From positions 81,167 to 145,166 of the forward strand of contig JAURVB010014565.1 in the NCBI GenBank assembly GCA_033002965.1: DNA of 64,000 nucleotides, in the 5' to 3' direction. Within the stretch, counting starts at the first letter, position 1. Each line of letters begins with the position of its first letter. The stretch comes from Piper betle. Its lineage: Eukaryota; Streptophyta; Magnoliopsida; Piperales; Piperaceae. The position numbers and the translations under genes are program-made. The notes under the pieces are model-generated. The model ran no database searches. It had not been told where the DNA came from and saw only the letters and a program-made list of their open reading frames with translations. Below, one piece after another: positions 45,256 to 57,048 of the stretch.

Positions 45256-48200
45256 ATGGCTGCACACAAGGTAAGGATGTTTGAGGGGGAGGAGGACCTC
45301 TCCATTGCTCTTGCCGACTACATTGCCGAGCTCTCTGAAGCCTCTATCAAGGAGAGAGGTGCTTTTACCATTGCTCTATCCGGTGGCCCTCTCATTCGAC
45401 TCCTCGGGTATAATCACCTTGTTTTTCTTCCTTTTGTATTTATCACTAATACCACAAAATGCCCTACACACCCATCCACACACCAGCTCCTTCAAACCGA
45501 ACTCTCCACCTCTAACTCATTCCGTATATCGCAGCTTAGGCACTGCACTAAATTTTTCTTCTTGTTATGCTTCTCTTTCTTCCACACAATACCCAAAATC
45601 CTAAACTATGAGCCACACCAAATTAAGGCATTGTATGCATCATGTTATTACCATTTCTTTTCTTTCGAGTTTCAAGTTTATCGATTTTATAGCAAGGGAT
45701 GTACAACTTTAAAGGAATTGTAGATATTCACTAATGGTCACACCATTTTAATTAAGGTGAAATTTATGTAGTAACTAAAGTCAAATTGACCATCTTAGGT
45801 ACTGGAGACAAAATCGAACAATAACAGCTTTGCAGCAACATGCATGGTAAAAAAAATGCATGAACTCCTCATACTGGGCACATTTTACTTTGCATTTCAA
45901 GCATGCATACATACATATACATCAATTCATCATGCATATATGCATATACATCAACTCATCATATGCTAAATGAAGAAATAAGCTGCCAACAATGTTATTG
46001 AGATATGTGTATGAGAAAGTCATGGGTTTTTGCTGTTGAGTTTTTGGGGTTGGTACTAATACACAACGGCAGAAAGCTGACAAAGCCTCCATACTTGAAG
46101 ACGGTGGAATGGCCAAACTGGTATGTCTTCTGGGCGGAGGAGAAGGTGATTCCAGGCCGGAAGCTTGAAAGCAACTACATGCAAGCCAAGGAAGAGTTTC
46201 TTTCCAAGGTTTTTGTCCCTTCAACCCCTTCTCTTGTCTTCTTAAATATGCAATTACAAAATTATGACCACAGTATCCACAATACTACGTGATATGTCCG
46301 TCTCCCAATATAAGCTAGCAAGCTCACAATATGACTCTGATCATCTCTCCTTTTCTTCTGGCCTTAGCTATTTTGTTTTCTAATTTGTTGGATTTACATG
46401 TACATACATTTAGGTCTCATCTTGCATTAGTACGACATCGTATGTTGCATGGCTATTTTGTTGGATTTCTTAATTAGTAGTATTCGGTAAGAGACAAGTT
46501 CCTCGTAAAAACTTGTTTAAGGCATATATATTACTATGTTCTTCGTTTACATATATTAATACTGTTGGCTTTAGATTTACTTATATGCCCATTATTGGGA
46601 AATGATTATAATAAAATTAGTAAAAAATAAGGTCAAAACTTGGGTTGTTGTTGACAAATTTACTTCAGATTTGTCTCACTAGTTGAGACTAACTAGGAGA
46701 GATTTTATTCTCAAGCTACTATTTTTATAAATAAGACTAAAAACAACTCCCTGTAGAAAATAGGCAGAGAAAAGAGAAGAGAAGGTGACCAAGAGATAGG
46801 GGAAGATAGGTTATGGATATTGTCCACTTTGATAACTTGACCAATGATATCTCATATGATCCAACTTCAAGTTTCTTTTATTAATTTATTTTATAATTTA
46901 TTCGTTTCTTCGTCAGTATCCAAGCACTGTAAAGAGTTTTATCTTTTGTTGCCTAGATATAAAACTCACTTATGGTGAGTTGCAAATGAACAACTCATTT
47001 AAAGTTAATTAGGTATGAGTCCTAGTAATGCAAATCAGTTTATGATATAAAATGTAGTTTATATATTGAGTTATATTATTCATGATAAATGTCTAACTTA
47101 GTATTTTACATTTAAAGTAGACATTAGTGCTTTACTAGTGGAGTATGAGATATTTTGGTTAGAATAATTTTACACACTATAAGGAATTTTGTTTTTTGAG
47201 ATGAGACAATTTGTTCTTACTATTGTGAAGCAAAAAGTTAAATCTCAAATTTTGTTTTAAGATGAGACAATTTGTTCTTACTATTGTGAAGCAAAAAGTT
47301 AAATCTCAATGTACCAAATAGTATGATACCTTGAATAATATTGTTTTGAGAATATTTTTTTAGTGTCATTTTATTATGTCCCACAAAGTTGCCTCATTTG
47401 TTGACATACAAATGATGTTTTGTGATAGTCTTTATTGTACCTAGTTCGTTCTTAAAGAATCTTAATGAGATGTGAATTCATGCACACACATTCATGGACC
47501 AATCCCACTTTCTTATTTGAAAGAGAGGTTGAAGTCATCATACGTATTTAACTATGTTATTGTTATAAAATTTAATGATTGCATAAATACATATATATGT
47601 TCACTAACACAAAGAATACTATATCAAATGAGATAAATAACTCTCAAAAATGTTTGCCTCTAGTACTTTGAGTAGTATTGAGAGGAGAAACAAGTGCTTC
47701 AAGTCATGAATGTCGTCTTTATAAAAGACTGAGATAAGTCTCTTTTCAAAAGTATAATCTCTTATAATCTCTTTTCAAAAGTATAATCTCTTATAAGCAG
47801 ACACGAAACTTATGCAGTTACATTAATTGTAATTGTAGTAATTATCTCAGGTCAATTTAATTAGATTTAAATCTATATAGTATTGATAAAGAACAAACAT
47901 TTTTATATGAGTTATATTTTAAGTAAATATCTAGGTCAATTGCCTAACTAGTAATTGGATTTTAATTTGTTTAGTATTAATAAAAACAAACCTCTTATAT
48001 GAGTTATATTCTAGGTGTCTACTATAACATGTGATTCATATTACCTATGTTATTTTGACCGTGTGGAGAATGAGAGAATTATCCTTTTTCTTTATTGAGT
48101 GTGTGATCATTGAATGAGAAATGTTTCATACTACCTTTAGTTGCTGTCAACTATATTTCAAATGGCTAAATAATGTTCTTTTCTTTAGCTTGTTACCTAC

Positions 48201-49502
48201 AATCAAGCTACTTCAGTGATAAGGGGCATGTATAGGATATCAAAACTAAAATGAGATTGAAATTAAGGTCATTATAACTTGCATTTAAGTCTACACCATT
48301 ATAAAGTTTATGTCTAAATAATACGGACACAAAAAGTACAGTAAAATAATTTAAATGATATATAATCTTCTCTAATAATATATACAAGGTACTATACATC
48401 CCTACCAAGGTCATAATTTGAGTTTTTACTTTCTATTGTAATTGCAGGTCACATGACCTACTTTTCGTATAAGAAAATTTTTTTAGAAAAATATCACATA
48501 TTTTCATGTTCCAATGAGAGACACCCATATTTTAGCCACATATCTTTTTTAATTATGTGCAAGATAGAGATGTTGGCATCACTTTTAATTAGTGGAGATA
48601 AATTAGGAAGAGATTTAATTCTCTATCTCCATAAACAATAGATAAAACTGTCTCTAAAAAAATATCAAAGAAAAGAGACGGTGAAGAAGAGACGGGAAGA
48701 TAGGTTGTGAATATTATATTGTCCATTTAGACAGCAATTTGACGATTCAAGTATCTTTTATTAATTTATCTTATCATTTATATATTTCTTCATATTAATT
48801 GCCACAATGAAAATTATTACTACCCATAAAAGAAAGTGGAAAAATTCACGATTAAAATTGTAGGTATGTTAAAATATGGAATCATTTGTCTAGCGAGATT
48901 ATATTATTTAATCGCAGTTTGCAGTGGTATGATGGCTAAATGTGTTGATATCTGTTATTTATAAATCAACAATATACTTCAGTATCACTTCTAATTTATT
49001 ATTTATCTATTTTCTACTAATTCCCAGCTTTTGTCCTTTCACTTTGTCTTGTTCGCAGGTACCGATTCCGCTCGCTCAAATCAACCCGGTGAGCCAGACC
49101 GGATCAGTGGCATCAGCAGCAGAGGAGTACGAATACACCATCCGTCAGCTGGTGCGCAACCGGACCATTGGCGCTTGCATGCCCACCGACTGCCCGCGGT
49201 TCGACCTCATCTTGCTGGTGCTCAGGGGAGATGGCTACGCTTCGTCGATCTGGTCAGACTCATCCGAAGAGACCGAGTGGGTACGCCCGGTATCCCGTAC
49301 AGGGCAGGGCCCAGCCAACTCAGTCGCGTTGTCGCTATCCGTGATCAACTCGGCCACCAACTTGGCTGTGGTTGCGACTGGGAGGGCAGGGAGCCCTATG
49401 CTTACTGATGTGCTTGGACCGAGTGTTGATATGTCGGCCAATCCCTTCACCGGGAAAGTGGTGTGGTTTGTGCATTCGGAAGCTGCTTCGGCGTCTAATT
49501 GA
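45256..49502 (+). CDS. 6-phosphogluconolactonase family protein, divergent active site, three exons
   Basis: Typical members hydrolyse 6-phosphogluconolactone in the oxidative pentose phosphate pathway. Exons: 45256-45407, 46073-46208 and 49059-49502, with GT-AG introns of 665 and 2850 bp. The joined frame is 243 residues, slightly shorter than usual. Exon 1 has EEDLSIALADYIAELSEASI and the conserved TIALSGGPLIRLL. Exon 2 has a WYVFWAEEKVIPG block, equal to the family W-x-VDER-VP region, then SNY and FLSKV. Exon 3 starts VPIPLAQI. The usual G-x-GPDGH motif is replaced by LLVLRGDGYASS, so the catalytic His is a Tyr; the later P-x-RITFTFPVIN block reads SVALSLSVIN. The start at 45256 gives a family-like N-terminus. 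No stops interrupt it, so it is probably expressed, but catalysis is doubtful. No plastid transit peptide is evident, so it is likely cytosolic. Confidence 0.85.
47190..47310. repeat. 60-bp tandem duplication in intron 2
   Basis: Two nearly identical copies of a unit containing GATGAGACAATTTGTTCTTA and GTGAAGCAAAAAGTTAAATC. The second intron (46209-49058) otherwise holds only AT-rich DNA. Confidence 0.9.
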
Positions 49503-50849
49503 CAAATCCCGGTCTGACAAATAATCGATAGTAGTGGTTTCTTTTAGTCGCTTTGTGATTTGTGCAGCTGTTAGCTGGTTTTGACAGTTTTGTGCGGCGA
49601 AAACAAATCGTCATCTCTATCACTTAAACCACCAATAATTCATGGATTACAACCCAACGAATTAACTAACTAGCGAGAACTCAAATTAAGTAACCAGTGA
49701 CATAGAAGGGGGTCACTTCTCCTCACCTTGTTGAGCTTGCGTCCCATTGGACTGCTGCCCCGACAAATATTGGCATTTTCTTTGCTCATATTTTGCATCT
49801 TCTAGATTTAAGCCTTCCTGGGTTAAAATAAAGGATTACAATCCGATCATTTCAGGAGAGAAGTCTTAACAAGATAATTGCATACGTGATTTATAAGATA
49901 GAAAGGGCCTTTGGGTTTCACATAGAAGACTTCTAATCAAATTGGAATGTGGATTACAAATACAGCCTCGCTCACTGATCCAACTTTTAAACGTCAAATT
50001 AGACAATTTGGATACCTTCAAGCTTCTAGTCGCAGTGCTACCATTCGTGCCAGGAGCATATGCATATTGTTTTGCAGTTCATATGTTTCCGGAAAACTGC
50101 ATACTTCGACCGAAAAGCTGGTATTATCATATGATTTTTGCATAAACAAATTGAACATATGATGGAATAAATTTCAAACTTTCTATTTTATTGATTGCCG
50201 AATTCATAATTGAACAGCCAAAATGATGCCAAAAGAGAGATCCTATCACAGCAACAAACATTGATGAAGTATAAACAAATCAATCCATTTCTCAGTCTAC
50301 ACCTGGTGTTCATTTTCGAAAAAGCTTCGGTGATAGTTATTCACAACCGTAAGACTTACCCGCTGTGTTAGTTGTGTACTGTGCATCAATGGTTGGAGGT
50401 CAAAAAAAATTGCATAGAAATTTTGCAAAATAGTCAGCAATCAGAAAAGAAACCGTAAGAAGAAAATCACGTGATAGCAGCATCCATAGGCAAACTCAAA
50501 TGTTTCATCACAGTAACTTCTGACAGAGATCAGAAGAACATTATTTGGTTGTCCCCTAACAGAGCTCAGAAGAACATTATTTGGTTGTCCCCTAACAGCC
50601 TAAGCTATTATGTAAACTTCTGACACAGCTCAGAATAACATTATTTGATATCTCCTAACAGCTGAAGCTTATAGGTCATGTGGTTAAACCATCTAAAGTG
50701 AACATTATTAAGTTCCTAGCAGCTCTTAGGTAATGTGGTTAAACCATCTAAATTGCAATTAGAGATGCCCAAGCAGTAGATTGCATGACATAAAAGACAA
50801 TTGTAATTGTGACAAGCATCAACTAGTTTCATATAAGGTATTTCATGCA
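49503..50849. other. Intergenic between convergent genes
   Basis: Contains the 3-prime flank of the phosphogluconolactonase-like gene and of the GUF1 pseudogene. A tandem repeat (50515-50680) has units of the type AGAACATTATTTGGTTGTCC followed by CCTAACAG. The last LepA exon, expected here, was not found. Confidence 0.6.
50515..50680. repeat. Tandem repeat, about 40-bp units
   Basis: Three to four degenerate units with CTGACAGAGATCAGAAGAAC and ATTATTTGGTTGTCCCCTAA. Lies downstream of the GUF1 pseudogene. Confidence 0.8.
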
Positions 50850-51751
50850 TGGACCCTTGTTTTCTCAGAAGTTTCTCTTTCCATGTGATATCATCACCTA
50901 CAAAAAGCACAATGCCTAAGAAACTCTAGCTGGAGATAGCAATAGTAAACAGAACATGACATTTTGGACTATACCATAGCATTTGGCAAGCACATGGCAA
51001 CAACCTTAGCTCCAATACATGCCTGTCGTGCATATATTCAAAGCAACATCAGTTAAACGAAAGAGGGTAAAAAAAGGTACACTCAGGCAATCTACACAAC
51101 ACACTGTTTAATAGGGCCACTTGGCTCCTGGCCGATTCAAGTAGCTAGTATCTTACCCGAAGGCTATTTAAATTACAGAAAACCAACACAATCTAAGAGG
51201 CTGGCAATGAGACAACATTTGATAGATTCTCACAACCAAAAACAAAGGATCATTGCTTAGTATTTATTTTAAACTAGAATACCGTTACAACTTAGGCTTT
51301 TACAGGACCACATCTTGCTCAAACTGCTAACTAAAACATAAAGAATTCACAGATTCAGTAAGCAGCAAAAGACGAATAGTTTCTCAACAAAAATTTGCAG
51401 AAGACTATAAAAACTACAACTGTGGAAAAAAGTATCTTTATATCAGATAGGCATGGAAAATCTTTTTGACCAAAGGCATTGCCCTTTTCTTTGTCAGTAT
51501 GTCTCGTAAGTATGGAAACCGACAATGATTTTCACAGAAAAATATGAGTGACTAACATCTTTGTTTCTTGAAACTAATTGTCAACCATCTCAATGAATTT
51601 GATTATTATCATCATCCTAATGGGTTTTTTATCCATACTTATATGATTGTGGAACATACCAATATTCAACTATATGAATTAGACATACAATAAATTAACG
51701 AAGCAACTATCCATCGACAAACTATGAATGAAGTATGCAAAAAGAACATAC

Positions 51752-52076
51752 TGTTGAAGTAAATATTTAGTGGTTCCCTTTCCTAACAACCCCCAGCTTT
51801 TGGAACAAGTGGCTATACTATTTAAAATTTTCATGGTATCAAAGTCAAAGGTTTGTGGTTCAAATCTCGTTGGTAATATATGCCCAAAGAAATATTGATT
51901 TACCCCATGTTGTGACCAATGGACTATTTGCCCTGTATTTGTGTTTTTCTACGTACTAAGCCTTAAAACAATTTGTTTGCACGTGAGGGGGAATGTTAAA
52001 ATAAATATTTAGTGAATCCCTTTCTTAAGGGCTCAAGCTTTTGGGGTAAGTGGTTAGATTATCTAAAATATACGCA
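51752..52076 (+). mobile_element. Very small TRIM retrotransposon (about 325 bp)
   Basis: The left repeat, 51752-51833, starts TGTTGAAGTAAATATTTAGT and ends TTTTCA. TGGTATCAAAG follows at once (51834-51844), a near-match to the tRNA-Met primer site. After 140 bp comes GTGAGGGGGAA, a polypurine tract, and then the right repeat, 51994-52076, starting TGTTAAAATAAATATTTAGT. The layout is a complete LTR retrotransposon without genes. It lies in an intron of the GUF1 pseudogene. A related degraded copy is at 3545-3812. Right LTR end and target duplication are uncertain. Confidence 0.75.
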
Positions 52077-55000
52077 TAGAGAGAGAGAGAACTGAAGAGA
52101 CGAAAATGGCCTAGTCCTCACACATGGCCAACTTGCCTCTCAAGGCTAATTCGCTATGTTATTACTACATGTCTTATGCACATCCATCCACAAGAACAGT
52201 CATTGTGACATTTGTGTAATATGTTAAGCATGATGCTATTAAAGAATTTTAAAGTAATTGACACCTTCTATAAAATGAGTTTATGCCAACAATAGTGCGT
52301 AAATACGCTAGCCACCATCAATATCAAAACACTGAAGTACCACAACAATATAGACCAAGTCTACAATCAAAAGATAATGGATGCTACTGTTCCCTAATTT
52401 CAAAAAATATAACAGGAACTCAAATTCATGGTACTATGCTCATTATTATTTTGAAGAAAATAAATATTTTACCTGTATGGGTACTTTAAACATTTGACGT
52501 GGAATCAGCTCCTTTGATTTTTGAGTTAAAGCTCGCCCAACAGTATGAGCCTAATAATAATAATAATAAGATGAAGAAGGGCCAAACTTTATTATCATAA
52601 AATCACTTAAAGCAAGAATATACACAGCTACTTCCATATCCAGATTTAGGAAATTAAATGAGAAAAAAAAAGAAATGGACCAAAATTAGGTTTTCTCAGG
52701 TACAACTTTATGAAAGCCACAAAAAAAGTTAGAAAATTATGTGTGAACCAGAAAGAACATCCATTAGTTGATGCCACTGGAAACAACAAATAAAAAACCT
52801 GTCAAACTTAACAAATTAACTAAATCCAAACATTTGTCAATGTCCAAAAAATTTCCAAAATATTTCTTGTGCTCGAGTGGAAGTTGAACCAGCCTCATAA
52901 ACAAATACATTGTGATAGGAGAACTAGTTGAGAAAACATACAAGTAGTTCAAACATCAAAAAGAATAACAAAAGGACAGGGAGCAAACTTGGACGACTGG
53001 CCAATCAAGATTGCTGATCAAAAGGGAATGACCAAACGCCATTGAGATCATTAATCAACTTAAGAACTAACCTATAATTATATAAACGCTCTTATTTACA
53101 GGCATAACTAAGAGATTTTATCTTGTAGTTGTATGTTTACTTCCAACTTAAATGAAATGTAAAATTTACAAGTAAACCACTACAAATTATAATACGTACA
53201 TGGAAAGTTTTAATACTAATGATAGTGACAGATGCTCTCCATCTACTTAATTGACCTCATCGTGTTACATAATGTAGAAGCTCCCATTAAAAAAGTGCAC
53301 AAATCATATGCATCACCTTATCCTTGTGGACTATAGTTGACAATGTCTCCACTGGTTCTCCATTTATCAGAATATCGAGTTTCACCAGGTCACTTTTCCT
53401 ATATCTGGCACCAGTGATCATATGTGAATCATATTGGACAATTTTGAAGAGTTAAATTGTCTTTTCAGCATGCATACGCTATAGGTAATAAAACCAAGAA
53501 TTATCAACAAAAGGCATCAAGTGGACTCACTAGGATTCTAGGTAATCTAACATCCATATAGAACACAACTTATATAATTAAAAGGACTGAACGGAACTGG
53601 AGTCATAATATAATCAGTATTCTCCTTCAATTATAGAGGAACTTAGGGAAAGGTTTAACAAGTTGCGAGAATTTTTTTTCTGAGATTTTAAACATATTCA
53701 AAGGAAATTGATGGCAGCCTGACAATGACTAAGATGCTCAGCATCAGAAGTTCATAAACACCAGGATAAAATAGTATGAACATTCATGGAAGAGCTAAAA
53801 CAAAAAGAAGAAGTTTTGATGTAAGCAGTAAAAAGAGAAGTGAAAATAACCAGCATCTGAAGAGTTAGCAATGGAGACTTCCAACAATGATGCTATACAG
53901 ACAGAAACTTGGCAATGAAAATTATTATGAGTTTTGAAATACACACTCAAGACTTGATCTTTTGCGTGTGTGATGCAACCTATGATCAGGTAGTAGGATT
54001 GGAACTAAACTTCAACAACAAAGTTCAGGAATCCTATGAATTTCTCCAACTTCAACAACGAAATAAGCAGAGAAAGGGAAGAAAACTGAAAACTGAAACT
54101 ATAGTACCAGGAAAAAAATTGCTTCAAATCGTGATCTATCTATGCTCTAGGTATTACCTGTATGTATAGAGAAGACACTTTTCTGATTCAACTAGTAATA
54201 TAAAGACTAAATAAGAAATAACTAAATAAGACTCTACTTTAACAAGAAACATCCTAATAAAGACTCATAAGTACTATAAGGCTCTAAAAAAAGGAAACAA
54301 CTTCTAATGTAAATAGAAACTCTCAAACTAGATATTACTAATATAACTAGGAAACATAAAATAGACTACTAAAGATGGAATGTTGTCCACTAGCAGTAGG
54401 CAATGGGCAGTACTAAGTGCTAAAGGATGCTAGGACCAATATTCATCAATTTTGAATGTGCACACTTAAGTTTCAACTAGTGATGACAAAAAAGGTAAGT
54501 GCAATTGATACAAAAACAAGGCAGTTCTTTTATTTTGACAATCAAGGATCTTTGTACATAAGATGTGTGGATTCTATTTTATAGAAGGGGTCTGTGTAAG
54601 TGCCGTACTCCTAGTAAGAGCATATCAAGGAATTTAAATGTTCTCTCATGACTTGCATGTGTACAGTAAGTGATGAGTTAGCTTTTTTTCTTCAAAAAAA
54701 AAAAGATGTATTATAATGCTATTAGTCATATATAAGGTTAAGAATTAGTCCAGAACTAGGGTTATTACAGGTGGGGTAGATCCTAAATATAGAACTACTT
54801 TTTATCAGTTTAAATTATGACATCTCTTTTAAAGTTTGAAAATTCATTAATTTGGTTGTAGAGAAAGCTAACTTCACTAGAAGGTACCACATGTTACAAA
54901 TGAAAGACTTTTATACTAGAACTACATCAAAAAGAAGCACGACAAGCATTTAGCCCACAAGAGACTATTCCATGCTAGCATAACCCTTGCTTCTAGATTT

Positions 55001-56621
55001 TAGCTGTTCAAAAAAGTCACCAACCATCTGCAACACAATCCAGACATCAAATATATAATGCATAAACTTGTTAGGGACAAGCCGATAAATTGTAATTTGA
55101 ATCAATCAAACAAAAAATAAATAGAAGCCAGATGACCTCTGCCAAAGGTAACTCATAGATAATCGATGCTCTGTTCTCAGTAGTGATGTTCATTTCTCTA
55201 AAATCTCGCCTTCTATGCCGAAATAGTTCCATCAATGGTTCAATGTAATCTTTTGGAGTAAGCATTTCAATCTACAGATACGATTCTATTGGTCAGAATC
55301 CTGCAGGAGTACACAATAATGATAAAACAGAATCTTTTAACTCGCAACCTTCACAAATGGTTCTTCAATAGATATCCATTTCCCAGAATCAGGAAGCATG
55401 GATGGATTTGAGCACTCTACCTAATCAGATCAAGAAAAACAGTTACTTGTGACCATTCCCTTATCTTATATATAACACAATTAGATAGGGAAAGCATTCC
55501 ATTTCAATTAGCCAAAAGCTATCTAATTAATTTCAGCACCATCTTGAAGCCTTCCAAGTATAGGCTCATATGAGGACTGAAAAACGCACCATAAGGGTTG
55601 GTGGAAATTTTTGGCATGAATTCCACTTGTGGATTCCAAGGTCCGTTCTAACAAGGGACTTTCATCAGGAGAAAACTTTGTAACTCTCGGTAAGGGAATG
55701 CGATTCATTTAAGAAGGCCCAATTTGGGTAAGGACCATACCCATGTGCACTGACACCCACCCCCAAATAAAACATGTAACCTTGTGAAGTACAACAATCA
55801 GCTAACCTATTTTATGCAGAGAATAGCCTTGTGCACTGATATCCAACCTCCAAATGACAGTATGACACCATATGTGACCTTGGGAAATACAACCACCAGC
55901 TAACTGCTCACCAAAATGGGGGAGCTGCCCCAAAGGAATCAGGATTGCCACTGGATGGTTGAAATGGAGGACCTCTGACAAATATGGCCTTTCTATCTTT
56001 TCTTCACACGTACCTGCTGTAGCATTTAAGTATGTCCTCATTTTGGGTGTATTTTGTGATCATCTCATTGCTATGAAGTTTAAAGGGTAAAATTTTACAT
56101 GATAGATATAAGGATTGTTATCTTTATGTACTCAATGTTAGCAGACTAAGATAACTAGACAAGTCTTACTGATGAGATGCGGGTGGCAAAGATAACAATG
56201 TTGACATATATGTGAGTTAAGACAACAATGAATCAAGGTATCCAATGGTGTCATAAGAAAACAACTAGAGGCATTAAGTGAGCATAAGATTTGTGAAAAT
56301 CGTTTATGATGGTTTAGACGTGCAAAATGGAGCCTAAAGTTTAGTTGTACAGAGATTTAGTTTAAAATTTTGTACTGCACAAAAGAGAGATAGAGGAAGA
56401 AATATTACTTTGATAAGGCTATGTCAAAGGGTATGGACGTTTATGATTTTGAGCATTGACATGCCAACAATCAAGTGGAGTGGTAAGTAAAATCCACATC
56501 CCCAAACCTATCATTTAGGATGAAGAAAATGATGACAATGACCATGACAATGATGATAACAATGACAATGAATTTTTTTACACTATTTATATTTAATAGA
56601 TAATAGAACTCTATTAACCTA

Positions 56622-57048
56622 ATCTAAGTACAACATAATGAGCCAAGTTATTTCTTTAAAATTAGTTAACCGAAGTTGAAGATAATAAGGACATTCCCAC
56701 TAATATACCAGATATTAAGCTAATAGAAATTAGATATGAGACTAATTTTGAGGGATCGTATATTCTACCCACCTTAAGAAATTCCATCTTTGGAATTCTT
56801 CTCCTCGGTCCATGGTCTTAGTTCATGCCAATAATTTAGTCAAGTTCACCATCCAATATGGTCTTGACCCAGATGGTGATATCATCTATGACAACCCAAC
56901 CTAGCCCAAATACAAATTAATGAGCTTAAAACATCTCTTCATGATGGCTAACCTATAAAGAATATCTAGGCATACCCCACTAGTAATACCAGATCAACAC
57001 AACAGTAGGTATTAGATGTAGAACAAAACTAATTTTTGGGATCTTACA
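56622..57048. mobile_element. Pair of short LTR-like repeats (TRIM-like)
   Basis: Two related blocks, about 56622-56760 and 56889-57048, are separated by about 130 bp. The second starts TGACAACCCAACCTAGCCC and ends GGATCTTACA; both share GAGC(C/T), AACCGAAGTTGA/AACCTATAAAGA and ATTAGATATGAGAC/ATTAGATGTAGAAC-type blocks. They are relatives of the repeat at 384-536. Possibly a TRIM with two short LTRs. It lies in a GUF1 pseudogene intron. Confidence 0.45.

Noticed and set aside
49031..49450. Alternative frames over exon 3 of the phosphogluconolactonase-like gene
   Set aside because: Shadow frames of a GC-rich exon; only the frame joined from exons 1 and 2 has family similarity.
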